DNA of 64,000 bases from assembly GCA_963921825.1 (NCBI GenBank), contig OY997594.1, positions 54,607,675 through 54,671,674 of the forward strand, in the 5' to 3' direction. The translations under genes and the position numbers were made by a program. This DNA is from Erodium maritimum. Lineage: Eukaryota; Streptophyta; Magnoliopsida; Geraniales; Geraniaceae. Each line of letters begins with the position of its first letter. The first letter of the stretch is position 1. The notes beneath the pieces were generated by a model, which ran no database searches, had not been told where the DNA came from, and worked only from the letters and a program-made list of their open reading frames with translations. Shown in pieces: positions 1 through 11,613 of this stretch.

Positions 1-271
1 GCTCCGTCCAACGGAGCCCCGTTCGGTCCCGGTTTCGGCTCCCCGAGAGTCCCGCTTCCGAGACCCGAAAAATCAAATTTTTTTCAAAATTTCCAGATTT
101 GAAATGATTTTCAAAAATTCATTTTACATGCATTAAATCCATAAACAATAATTTAAAACATGTTATCAAACAATTTAGCAAAATAATATGCCAAAAACGA
201 AACTTTCAAGCAAAACCGAAACTTTGAACACTGTCTTGTGAATCCCGAAGGTAGCACGGCTCTGATACCAC
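1..271 (-). mobile_element. Internal start (leader and primer-binding site) of an LTR retrotransposon leaving the window
   Basis: Read on the minus strand, this is the first stretch of internal DNA directly after a 5' LTR. Positions 258-270 are the complement of the 3' end of plant initiator methionine tRNA (TGGTATCAGAGCC on the minus strand), one base from the LTR end. This is where reverse transcription is primed. The rest is AT-rich leader without a convincing reading frame. The body of the element lies to the left of the window, so its class (copia or gypsy) cannot be settled here. Confidence 0.85.
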
Positions 272-1958
272 TGTTGGGTCTCGAGGTAGGGTTGGAGATG
301 AACCAACTCGCAGCGGAAAATCAAGGAAAACCAAGAGACGATTAAAACCATGAAACAACTAACAAAGAATGGATTCACAAGAGAAAAATTCAGCACTAGT
401 TCTTACCAAAACAAGAACACCGGGTAACGAATGATTGGCTTGAGTCTCCAAGACGCCTACGTATCCACATGGGAATCAAAGCCACGTAGTTCTTCTCTTT
501 GAGGACTCAAGAACACAAAAATGGAGGAGGAAACTAGCCAAACCCGAAATGGCCATGGAAGAGGGAGAGAAAATGTGTTTCCTATTCTTGTCTTGTGTTT
601 GTTATGTTGAAAAAGATGACTTAAACATAACAAAACCCATACTTGTCCAACTAAAGGCATGGGACAAGTATGGTGTCAAGTAAGGTGTAAATAGGACAAA
701 GTATGGCAAGACAAGATTGGGTTAGGTGGTGAATCACCAACACCTTAATCCTTGTCTTGCTTACTTAGTACTAATTAATCAAGACTTGATTAATTAGTTC
801 CATGGGCCTTGGTTGCATGGGCCTTTCATGGGCCTCTTGGAACATGGCCCGTGGCCATTTCCAACGAGGTCCCGTGATTCGCTCATCGCCTCCAAGCCTT
901 CCATACCGGAAATGTCCAACATTATCCGACGCGATCAATCCCAAGACTCCAAGCCTTGTCTCGATCCGTAAAGTCCTATTCACTTACGGGCACATGACCC
1001 AAAACCCAGTTTTGGTCATGTCCCGAGACAACTCCCTTTTGGCCATTCTCCATAAATGTGTCAATGAGTTTCATCCTCCGGTGTGACCCTTAGGTTTATG
1101 CATGTCAATAGATCAACATAAAATCCCATTTTACTTGATCCTATTTAAGTGGCAACTAACGAGACTTTAGTATTGCCCGACATTACATAACGAATCGACC
1201 CTGTCGATTCTAACCTTTCCGTCGTCCCTGTCATTATCCTTTTATCTCCGATATCCTGATTGAGATAAGGCATAGAGCCGTCATCCTTATTATTCTCAAT
1301 CACCGTTCCTTGATATGTGAGATGACTGAAGATATGATACCCAGTATCATGTGCATGGCCATGCTATTCTTCCAGTCACTCTCGATCAAGTGGCCGAGAA
1401 CCGATATCTTTCCCATACCTTAGTATGAGGGATAAATCCCTTAGCCGTCTTTCGTGTCACTCATGTAGCCCGTCCCCAAGCCAATCCTGGCCGTTATGGA
1501 AGCCCTGTTACGGACAACGTTAGGCTCAGGTCAAACTCAGTTGTTGACTACATAGCGATCACAAAGACTCCTTGGTCTAAGGATACATGACAAGCTACAA
1601 CACTGAATATGTTCATGACTTAATCTATGGCACATATTCAGGGCGGGTCGTCCAATATCATGTCCCACATGATATCTATGATCAGACTCCGGAATCCCAT
1701 TCCAATGACTAACAGAACGTAAGCCATAAAGAGCCATCTTTCATACTAGTCGCTTCTAGTGAAACTTTGTTGACTAGGGACCCATCGAGTGTGATCTATC
1801 TCGATCTATGGTTCTATTCGCATGGTGGGCATAGATCAGAGCACACATCGATATATTACTCCAACACATAAGTAATATAAAGCCGCTTTAATTTTATTGC
1901 TAACGATGATATATACATTTGGACATTTAGGATTGAACTACGGGCACTAAGACTAACA
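272..1958 (-). mobile_element. 5' LTR (1687 bp) of the TGTTAGTCTTAG LTR family
   Basis: The sense strand of this LTR starts TGTTAGTCTTAG and ends CGAGACCCAACA, so it has the usual TG...CA ends. The adjoining primer-binding site shows that it is a 5' LTR on the minus strand. It has exactly the same length as the copy at 53773-55459 and is nearly identical to it by eye. Other copies are at 14552-15905 (internally deleted) and 63338 to the window end. The 5 bases outside its outer end are CTTGG (1959-1963), the expected target-site copy; its partner is outside the window. Confidence 0.9.
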
Positions 1959-2570
1959 CTTGGGACTTAGTGAGTCGGAACCATAACTGACTTTGAAGAG
2001 GAACGCGAATATCCACACGATCTCGAATACGCGTGAAATCTCCCAAGCACATCCCATATACATCGTCACCCACGGTCAGACAAACGCTCAGCGCCCCTCC
2101 CAACCAAAAGCCCATGCCTCTATTCCCTGCTCCTACTGGGAGGTTAGAGACACGAGCCCAAACCGAGAAATGTGCAAAAAGCATATCTCCGGTCTCATAT
2201 GAGCTCTAAGTTCCGCGAAAATGACATGGGAATTTCTGAATGTTCATGGTTCCCCTGCGAGTGCTCGAGCACGCTCTCTATCCGTCTTGAAGAAAAAAAG
2301 CAACTACCCCGTCCTTCAGTGGTCTGGCTTCCACATGCTTGATCTCTCATAAATCCTCCATCGATGCCACCAATGTCTTCTAGAAAAAATGATTGAGTGG
2401 TAAGGACCTTTGCAGCAAGGGCATACGAAAATTTCATCCCCTGTCCACAAACCTCAGAGGGAGGTACGATAACCTCCTTGATCCCTAGCTTCCCTTCCAA
2501 GAACGCCAGACCGAATTGTCGAATGGCACGGTCTAGTTGGAAGGCCCAGACACGATTGCTTCTGGGAACC
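1959..2570 (-). pseudogene. Decayed DUF4283/LINE-ORF1-like coding remnant
   Basis: On the minus strand, about 2184 to 1959 encodes a segment with the motif VWARVSNLPVG followed by a Gly-rich stretch and FTRIRDRVDIRVPL. This looks like the DUF4283 region found in plant LINE ORF1 and related zinc-knuckle proteins. Upstream on the same strand (2570-2195) is another open stretch with RRIESVLEHSQ and a stop before the DUF4283 part. The remnant is cut at 1958 by an LTR and at 2571 by a solo LTR. The family call rests on motif resemblance only. Confidence 0.45.
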
Positions 2571-2575
2571 CAAGA
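2571..2575. repeat. Target-site duplication CAAGA (left copy; right copy 5485-5489)
   Basis: The five bases CAAGA occur directly before the TGTAAG start and directly after the GTGACA end of the LTR at 2576-5484. This is the 5-bp signature of integrase-mediated insertion. Confidence 0.9.
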
Positions 2576-5484
2576 TGTAAGAATCGCCCCCGGTCGATCC
2601 CGGTCGAACCGGTGATTTTTGGAAAAGTTTGACTTTTGGTCGGAAAAGTCAACCGATAACTCCGAGATTCGTTCGGGACCTTTCCGGGGCCCAAAAATCT
2701 TGGCCGTCATCACGGTTAGCTTAGTTGGGCCATTTCCTTTCATTTGGCTGTAATATTGAAAAGGTCAATTTTCGGTCAAACGAGAACTTTTTATCGACTA
2801 AATCGAATAAATTTGAGGACTAGATTTTCGACTGAGGACAAGTGGGTCCTACATGGACACTTGTCCATGCTAGCTTGGAGGGGAAGAAAAGAGGCTAAAA
2901 GGACCCTTTTACCCCTCACAAGTGCCATTAAGTGGATAAAAACTAAAGGGGCCTTTTGGACTTTACCACTTTTAGGTCTTTTAAGGCAATTGGAGCAACC
3001 CATTTCAGCCCATTCTTTGTGTGGTGGCCGAATAGTGCTAGGGAGAGAGAGAAGGAAGAGCAACCTTGCTTGAGGAAGTAGAAAGGGAGAAAATGAGTCA
3101 TCTTGAAGGCTTTTCTTCATCAAAACCTTTCCAAATCACCCTTTTCTTCATCATCTCATCATCCTAAAGGTAAGTACACTCTTAACTTCTCATTTATATC
3201 AATTTCAAGTTGTGGGTTTTGTGGGTTTTTGCTAGAACTTGTTGGGTTTTGTTTCATTTGTTGTTAGATTGTGATTTAGTGAAGAAGTAGTGAAGGTTTT
3301 CGCTAGGATTGAGTTATTTGTTGATGTTTGGAGAAAACCCATTTTGGGTATTGAGGTTTGAAGGTGTTGATGACTGTTTTTGAGGTTGGATGGTGCTGGA
3401 AATGGAGTTTTGGTGTTTTTTTTCGTAGAAATCGAGTTGGGTAAGAAGAAGGGGGGTCTGTTCTAGGCGGGACACGGAGAGGGCTTGGTTCCAGCCCTCT
3501 GAGCGGCATGGACCGGGCTCAGTACCGTCCCTTTGAGCGGCACGGTCCGGGTCTCAGGCCGGCCCCTTGAGGGGCACGGTCCGGATCTGGTTCCGGGCCT
3601 CTGAGGGGCACGGTCTGGGCCGGTTTCCAGATCCGTGGGCTGTTCGAATTGGGCCTAGTTTGGGCCCAAGTGTTGTCGTTAAGAGTAATTTAGATAATCT
3701 AATTAAAAACCGTCTTTGTTTAGTTATTAATTATAGCTTTAATTGTGATCCAAGACCGTGGACCCGAGCTCGAGGAAGGAGGAAGACTTTGGGACCCCGT
3801 GAGGACGAGGAGGAAGCTAGCCAGGACGTCAACAGCTAGGAGTATTTGAGCGTTGGAGATTTCAAGGTAGGGAAAAGTGTTAAACTCCTCTCTTAATTTA
3901 AAGAACGCTAATAGTATGCCTATAGGATAATAATAACCGGAAAGGTCCTAGTTTGCATATAGGATGTGATTCACTAGAATAACTGCTTTTCAATTGCGAT
4001 AATAATCGGACGAGTCTTAGTATGCATATAGGATGTGATTCACTAGTTAACCACTTTCAATACTTTGGGAATTTGCCGTGCTGGTAGAATGGCCATGTCG
4101 AGCCTTAGGATTGCTTGTTGAATGTACTTATTGATGATTGTTCGTCCTTAGTATTGATGCATGCTCCGTCTTTAGGTTAATATAAGAGTCATACTAAACT
4201 AGATGAATTATGATGATTGTATGTGAATGGTTGATCCGTGTTATGGTTGATTGAGTGATTGCTGATTGTAAATTGATTGTGCTAAATGGTATGATCGGGT
4301 GAGTGATAGACCGATGGAACGTGGTTGGTAAGTCATGTCGGTAAGTGTGGTTGTTAATATGAGTTCTTTGTGGCGTGTTGTGATAAGATTGTTGGGTTGC
4401 TAAGCTTTGGTTGTACTATGACTTTATGCAGCGTGCTATTTCCTTGACGTGTCTTCTAAAAGGGGTTGTGTTCCGGTATGGTACCTACACCGAGGGGAAT
4501 GCCGGTGTACGGTAGTACCTAGACCGACGGTTTGCGTTTTGGCACGAGGTGTCGTATATGTACCCCAATGTGAATCACGGGAAGACCGACGGTGCATTCC
4601 GGTACATGTTTACCCCGAGGTGAATTTCGGGAAGACGTCCAGGCCGAAGGGAATTTCGGTATGACGTGAGGTTGTTACCCTGAGGGGTTTGTTTACTTTT
4701 TGCTTCACCCCGAGGTTATGTGTTCTTGCGGGAGCATTTCCGGGAGAACATCTTACTTCACCCGATGATCTATGGTCCTTTGTGGACATTTCCGAGAGGT
4801 CCAATGATATGCGTTCCCTTAGGGACGTTTCTGGCAGCCCCGACGATATGTGTCTCCTCTGGACCGAGGGGCAATCCGATATGATACAATGACTTATTGT
4901 GTATTGGAGCATTATGGTTAAAGTTATCTACGTGACGTTATGCGCGCTTTCTTTAGTTGTTTTTATTAAAGAATAAATTGTCTCTCTTTTGATCTCCTTT
5001 GAGTTACTGTTTTGTTAAGCATTGCAATTCTTGTTGATCTATGTTTATGGCGTCTTTCTTTTTGTTTAATTGTACTACTCGAAACTTTCGGATAATTGTA
5101 CAATCGGGTTTTCATACCAAAGTGGAGGTTTCTTTTACTTTACTACTTTTTCCTACTGAGCGTAAGCTCACCCCCCCCCCCCCCCCCCCCCTCCTTCTTG
5201 TTTAATGTTTGTACAAGTTTCCTTGATGAGTAGATCTAGAGGTGGTCTCAAGGCTCAGGAGCTCCTTGGGGTTTTGGAAAATTTTGTTATAGAGACGTAC
5301 TGCCTTGTACCTTGTATCAACTACATTTTCTGTTAGTCTGTTTACAAAGTTGTTGACTCTTGACCTTGGATTTTAATTAAGTTTTTCGTGGAACTTGCAT
5401 TATTAAATCTCTTTTACTTATTATTTAATTATTGTTCTTAGTTCGCGTCTCGAGTCCGGTCAAAACCGGATTTGGGGCGTGACA
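2576..5484 (+). mobile_element. Solo LTR of a Ty3/gypsy chromovirus-like family
   Basis: This 2909-bp LTR starts TGTAAGAATCGCC and ends GGGGCGTGACA, and is flanked on both sides by CAAGA. No internal region is attached, so it is a solo LTR left by recombination between two LTRs. It resembles the LTRs of the element at 8946-22508 at both ends and in its general plan. Its GC-rich array at about 3470-3640 has different repeat units (GGCACGGTCCGG type instead of TCACGGnnCCGTGA). It also carries a run of about 20 C near 5172, where its relatives have about 5. Confidence 0.93.
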
Positions 5485-5489
5485 CAAGA

Positions 5490-6026
5490 GGCCCACTCGC
5501 CTAGCCCAGGTTGATCCTGTTCCTTCCTGACCCCCTTCAATACTGGCCTTGGTTTCCTCGGCCCATATGAACCCCGATCCAACGACAATTTCTAAAGGCC
5601 CACATCATGCAGCTCGTTCGCCAAAGCCTTAGCTAGCTCTTTAACCTCACGTTGTCGCCAACTCAGTCTCTCAAGATGGTCGTCCAGTACTGGCACACTA
5701 GGAGCTGCCGAAAGTTGTCCCTCATAGATCCCTATTACATCGGTGTCGTGATCCACAAACCCCAACTCCTCTTCTATTTCTCGTCCTCATCGAAAACTCC
5801 CTGATGCACCGAGTTCCTTAGTTCGCACCAGGGACGACGAGCTAGGCTACACAACCTTCGTTGGATCTAAGATCCCCAGACCTTGCTTTGCTCGGCGAAG
5901 TCTCGACCTCAAACCTCCCGTCGGTGTGTGCCGCACCAATCCACGCGATTGTTCCAGTAGATGGCCATAGGTTCTCCTTACCCCCTTCCCTCTAGGGACC
6001 ACCAGAGAGTTCTCAACCGCCTTATT
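5490..6026 (-). pseudogene. Old minus-strand coding remnant, interrupted by LTRs on both sides
   Basis: The minus strand has open stretches at 6026-5847 (ending in a stop) and at about 5585-5490. The first continues in frame into 8634-8664 if the solo LTR at 6027-8629 and one TTATT copy are removed. The second continues in frame into 2570 and lower if the LTR at 2576-5484 and one CAAGA copy are removed. The remnant is therefore older than both LTR insertions. The product is not recognised; it may belong with the DUF4283-like piece at 1959-2570. Confidence 0.4.
6022..6026. repeat. Target-site duplication TTATT (left copy; right copy 8630-8634)
   Basis: TTATT directly flanks both ends of the inverted solo LTR at 6027-8629. 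Confidence 0.88.
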
Positions 6027-8629
6027 TGTCACACACCAAGTCCGGTACTTGCCCGGACTCGAGACGTGACTTGAGTAAACACAGTTTTCAACACTAGTTA
6101 ACCAAAAACAATTTCATAAATCCTTCAAATAAGTCTCGAATCAGAATAACTCCGTTTAAAACATAAATAAAACCCTCCAGGGGTGTAATAATAATCCTCC
6201 AACATGGTTTGTTCAAAAACTGAAGTGAAAACATAAACGAAGTCTCTAATAAGACACTCACACCAAGAAGCTCCCGAGCTTCTACTCCTCAATCAAGCCT
6301 GTAATCACAACAATAAACTCATAGGGGTGAGCTTGCGCTCAGTAGGGAAAATACATAACAAAGTGGACTTTAAACTAAATAATTTCATCAGCAAAGTCAA
6401 CAAGATAACTCTTAACAATTTCGGGAAATAGGTAATCTAATCAATGTCGTGGCACATGGAGTCACCACCCTCCGATCCACATATGATGTGTCCTCTCGGA
6501 TTTTCCCTCAAGTCCAGAGGAGATGCATATCATTGACACTACCGGAAACAACCCCCTAAGGGCGCTTATCATCGGGATTCTCAGAAACGTCTCCAAAGGA
6601 CTATATGTCCTCGGGAACCAAGGTGTTACTCTCATAGGAAGCATACACTTGGGAAATTCAATAATAATCAGATATAGTTGAGTAACACACTCAAACGAAA
6701 CACGAAGCAATCCATTCCCAACGAACACCAATCCACTATCACACATAGCTCACGAATCACCGTTTCACCACAACACACAGCACACGAATCACATAATCAC
6801 AACACACGAATCGCATAATCACAACTTACCGTTCACTTACCAGTCACGACCCATCGGTCCATCGATCACCTGATTGCACCGCTCGGTACAACCAGTCATA
6901 CTCGATGCTCCAATCAACCATTTAAGGAATCAAGCAATCATTCAAATACATTCAACAGTCAAGCACGAGTTCAATCAACCAATCATGAAAACCTTCAATC
7001 GAGCATTCAAGCATGCAATTCAACTAGTTCCATTAGACTCTTTAGCCTATCCACTAAACAACCAAACAACCAAGCATGTGATCCTAGCACACAACTAATC
7101 CGAGGGCTTTGCCAAGGCCGCTCTACCAGTAAAACAATTCCCAAGTATTGAAAGCGAGTTACACTAGTGATTGGCATCCTAAGCATGCATTACTAGACAC
7201 TTCCGGTTATTAGTAATTGAAAGACAATTATTCTAGTTATTCGCATCTTATAAGCATTTCTAGGACCTTTCCAATTTTATTAGCCTAACATGCATACTAA
7301 GCATTTAAACGAGAAGTTAAGACTTTCCCTACCTCGAGGTCCTCCTCTCAACACTCTGATGATAAGCCCGGTGGTCACCACTCCGTTCTTCACACGGGTT
7401 CCGGCGTGATCTTTGCTCCTCTAGCTCGGTCCCAAAGTCTTGGACACAAAGAAACGCTAATTAGACTCCACTTAAACAGCAAGCAAGACCCCCAAAGCCC
7501 TTCCAAAGTTCAGCTCAAAACCAAGGTCAAACAAGGTGAAAAACCTTCAAAGAAACCCCCACCCTGCTCGGCCACGGACCTGGTCACGGACCCGTGACGC
7601 CAACCCTCACGGTTACCGTCACGGAGCCGTGACGAGTGCCGTCACGGACTCCCTCACGGAGCCGTGACGTCGCCAGTCACGAGATCCGTCACGGATCCGT
7701 GGCGCTCTAGGACAATTTCGCCCTTCTTCAACCTCCAGCTCCTTTTCTCCGAAAAATCACCTTCAAACCCCAAATTTTACCACTTCCAACTCCTAAAACA
7801 GTCAAATACCTCCAATACTCCTCTACCCATGGTAGGAATCAACAAATAAGCAAGTTTCTAATGATTCATCAAATCATAAACACTTCAAAAGCTCCAACAA
7901 ACTAAGGATTTCCCACAAAAACCCAACAAAGCTTCTCATCAACATCATCTCACACCATTTCCACTCAAACCCAACAACATCTAGCAATTTCAACCAAGAC
8001 CCATGAAAAGAGATGAAGGGAAAAGAGAATTAGAGAGTTCCATTACCTCTAGGAGAGTGAGATGAAGGAGATGGTAAGGATTTGGAGAAGGGATGGCTAG
8101 AGAAAGACTTCAAGTAGCCTCTTTTTCTTTGCTTCTTCTTCAAAGCTCCATGGGAGCTCCTCTCTCTTTCTTCTCCTCCAAATTTCGGCTACACCACCAA
8201 AAATGGGTTGGTTTTGCTTTTCCAAACTCATATAATACCTAGATGTGTTAAAAGACTAAAAGCCCTTTAGCTAGAATCCCTTGTAGAAGCTTTTGGGAGG
8301 GTATAATGGTCCATGACCACTCCCCTTTCTCTCTTTCAACCAAAAAGGGACAAGTGTCCAAGTAGGTTCTTTTAGTTTTCCAAGATGATTTCCAGCCCAA
8401 TAAAATATTGCTTTAGTCGATAAAAAGTCACGTTTTGGCTAAATTTGACTTCCTCCAACATTATACTCAAACGAAAGGAAATTATCCCCTTAAGCCAACC
8501 GTGTTGACGACTAAGTCGTTTGGGTTCTGGAAAAGCCCCGAGTGACTTCTTGAGTCATCGGTTGACTTTTCCGGTAGAAAGTCAAACTTGCTTGAAAAGC
8601 CACCGGTTCGACCGGGAGCGGGTCTTACA
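6027..8629 (-). mobile_element. Solo LTR of a second related Ty3/gypsy family, inverted
   Basis: On the minus strand this 2603-bp LTR begins TGTAAGACCCGC and ends GTGTGTGACA. It is bounded by TTATT on both sides and has no internal region. It has the same architecture as the other gypsy LTRs: a palindrome array of TCACGGnnCCGTGA units (about 7570-7705), a tandem block with GGGAAGA/CCGA motifs near 6430-6620, and the conserved ACTGAGCG...GCTCACCCC motif (6324-6351, inverted). Confidence 0.92.
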
Positions 8630-8634
8630 TTATT

Positions 8635-8940
8635 GGCCGAAAAGATATGGTGCTGATCCTCCAACGCTGCCCCTCACGAGTTAGATGATAGTGTTGCTGG
8701 AGATTTTGGTGTTTCACGAGACTACGAGGAGGAAGAGATCGGAGGGGAGATACCCACCGTCCTTGTACCTAATTCTCCACCACTCGACATGTGGTGACTG
8801 TCGGAGTTAGAAAAACTTGTTGCCGTCATGCTCGCTCAAACCATAGTTTTTAAAGAGAAAAGATAGTCGCGTGATTTTCTTTCTTAATGCATTGAATTTC
8901 TAAAATCAACTTGCCTTTCAAAAAATACTGAGCACAATTG
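8635..8940 (-). pseudogene. Remnant between solo LTR and gypsy element
   Basis: This is the continuation of the pre-insertion sequence. Minus-strand codons at 8664-8635 (EDQHHIFSAN) read in frame into the codons below 6026 when the intervening solo LTR is ignored. No further function can be assigned. The remainder is AT-rich and has no long open frame. Confidence 0.35.
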
Positions 8941-8945
8941 GAATC

Positions 8946-11598
8946 TGTAAGAACCGCCCCCGGTCGAACCGGTGATTTTTGGCAAAGTTTGACTTTCGGC
9001 CGGAAAAGTCAACCGACGACTCCAGGAGTCGTTCGGGACATTTCCGGGGCCCAAAAAGCTTAGCCGTCATCACGGTTAGCTTAGTTGGGCCATTTCCTTT
9101 AATTTGACTGTAATATTGGAAAAGTCAATTTTTGGTCAATTCCGGATCAAACCTCGCTTAATTAAGGACTAATTTAATTTAAAACCTTTTGTGCTGATTT
9201 TTCTAAGAGGAGAGGTGGTCCCCGTTGGGACAAGTGTCACTTTTGGATTGGGTGAGAAGGAAGAGGGCACAATGACCATTTTACCCCTAAATGAATGGGC
9301 ATGGGAGACATGTGAGCATGGGGGTAGTTTGGGGTTTTCTCCCTTAGGGTATATGACCAAATTTGGGAGCATTTCAGCCCAAACAACAAGTGTTGGCCGA
9401 AATGCATCAAAGGGGAAAGAAGAAGAAGCTCTCAAAGCTTGGAGAAGAAGAAAAGAGAGGTCTTGAACCTATTTGTGACCCAAATCTTCCTATTTTTCCT
9501 TGTTTCTTCATCAAATCTTCATCCTCAAGGTAAATCCATCTTCCTTTTTCGTTTTGAACATTTTTGGATCATGGGTTTTGAAGAAAATGATGAGCAATGG
9601 TTGGGTTTTTGAGTTTGGAGTATTGGATTATGATTTTGGAGTGAAAGGGAGTTTGATTGATGAATTTAATTTGGTTTTGTGGAGTTTTGATGAACACCCA
9701 TGATGGGTTTTGAAGTAGAGACATTTAGGAACTGTTTATGGAGCTTTGGAAGGTCATCCATGGAGGTTTGGGGGGTTAAAATCGTGACAACCTGAAGCTG
9801 GAGGAAGGAGACGGTGAAGAGTACCAGGCATCATGGCTCCGTGACAGGAACCGTGACGGCGTCTGTCACGGCTCCGTGGGGAGAACCGCGACGCTTCAGC
9901 TCACGGATCCGTGACCCGAACCGTGATAGACCTGTTTTTGGGCCTTTGGGCCCGCTTTGTTGAAATTTCGACTTTTATGACGGTTATCTATAACCAAGTC
10001 CTTTTAGGGTAATTCGGGAACGTTTTCATCTTTAAGCTTTTGTGGATTAATCCTAATTCACGAATTGTTTTTTGATCCAAGACCTTGGACCCGAGCGTGA
10101 CGGCGGAGGAGGCACTTGGACATCGAGCAGTGAAGGAGGAAGTTAGCTAGGACGTCAGTAGCTAGGAGTATTTGAGCGTGGGAGAACTCGAGGTAGGAAA
10201 GAGTAGTAAACTCCACTTTTACTTTAAATAATGCTAATAGTATGCCTATAGGATAATAATAACCGGAAAGGTCCTAGTTTGCATATAGGATGTGATTCAC
10301 TAGAATAGCCGCTTTCAATTATATTAATAACCGGAAGAGTTTAGTATGCATGTATGATGTGATTCACTAGGTTAATCGCTTTTCAATATCTTGGGAAATT
10401 GCCGTGCTGGTAGAATGGCCATGTCGAGCCTTAGGATTACGTGTTGATTGTACATATTGATGATTGTTTGTCCTTAAGGTTGATTCATGTTCCGTCCTTA
10501 GGATAAGATAAGAGTCATAAATAACTAGTTAAATTATGATGATCGTAATGTAATGGTTGATCCGTGTTATGATTGATTGATTGAGTGAATGTTTGAATGT
10601 AAATTGATTGTGCCCTAAGATATGATCGAGTGAGTGATAGACCGATGGTTCGTGATTGGTAAGTTATGCTGGTAAGCTTGGTTGACGATGTGTGTGGTCA
10701 TATTTTGTTTGATATGTTATTGTGTATGCTATTGTGTGATTAGAGTGTGTACCCTGAGGTGGACATTCCGGGAAGATACCTAGTCTGATGTGCGGTTCCG
10801 GTACGGTATATGATTATGTACCCCGATGTGCGTTTCCGGGAAGACGTCCAGATCGATGTGCGTTTCCAGTATGACGTGGGATTGTTTACCCCGAGGGAGT
10901 AGTTTCGAGAAGATATATTACCTGTTGCACCCCGATGATCTATGGTCCCTTAGAGACATTTTCGGAACCCCCGACGTTATGTGTTCGTTGGGAACGTTTC
11001 CGGGATCCCCGATGATTGTGTCTTCTCTGGACTGAGGGGCAATCTGATATGACGTACAAGTCAGTGTACGGATCAGAGGCTTGTGATTTAATATTCAGTA
11101 TTTTGGTATTTATGTGTTTCTTTAATCGATTCTGTTGGTAAATTCGTTATATTCCATTGATCTCCTTGAGAGTTACCTTATTTAAGTATTGTAATTCTTG
11201 TTGACTTTTATTCAATGTCTTTTCGATAACTGTACTAATCGGGTTTTATCTGTTAAAACGGGGGTTCCTTTACTTTACTACTTTTTCCTACTGAGCGTAA
11301 GCTCACCCCCTTCGTGTATACTGTTGTTTTACAGGTTTCATTGCTGAGTAGGTTGTAGGACGTCTCAGGGCTCGGGAGCTCACTGAGGGTCCGGGTGTTA
11401 TCATGTTAGAGACGTACCTTCGCTTTTGTTCAAAACTATGTCGCATTTGTTTTAGTTTGAGCTTTTAACTCCTCGTTTGGACTTGTTTATGAGATTTATT
11501 TGGAGCCTTACTTTATCAAAGTTTATTTATTTACTGTTATTTATCTTTATTTTAACTCACGTCTCGAGTCCGGTCAAAACCGGATTTGGGGCGTGACA
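8946..11598 (+). repeat. 5' LTR of the gypsy element
   Basis: It starts TGTAAGAACCGCC and ends GGGGCGTGACA. From 5' to 3' it contains a leader-like segment ending in a possible splice donor (CTCAAG/GTAAAT, 9529/9530), an array of TCACGG/CCGTGA repeats (about 9825-9930), a conserved GGTTATCTATAACC segment, tandem repeats of about 67 bp (10745-11040), and the conserved ACTGAGCGTAAGCTCACCCC motif (about 11290-11309). Confidence 0.95.
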
Positions 11599-11601
11599 AT
11601 T

Positions 11602-11613
11602 TGGTATCAGAGC
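11602..11613 (+). promoter_or_regulatory. Primer-binding site for initiator methionine tRNA
   Basis: TGGTATCAGAGC begins three bases after the 5' LTR end and is complementary to the 3' end of plant initiator tRNA-Met. It is the minus-strand DNA primer site of the gypsy element. Confidence 0.93.

Noticed and set aside
2195..2743. 182-residue minus-strand protein as an intact gene
   Set aside because: Its first 50 residues are translated from the solo LTR end at 2576 and upward; only the part below 2571 belongs to the older remnant.
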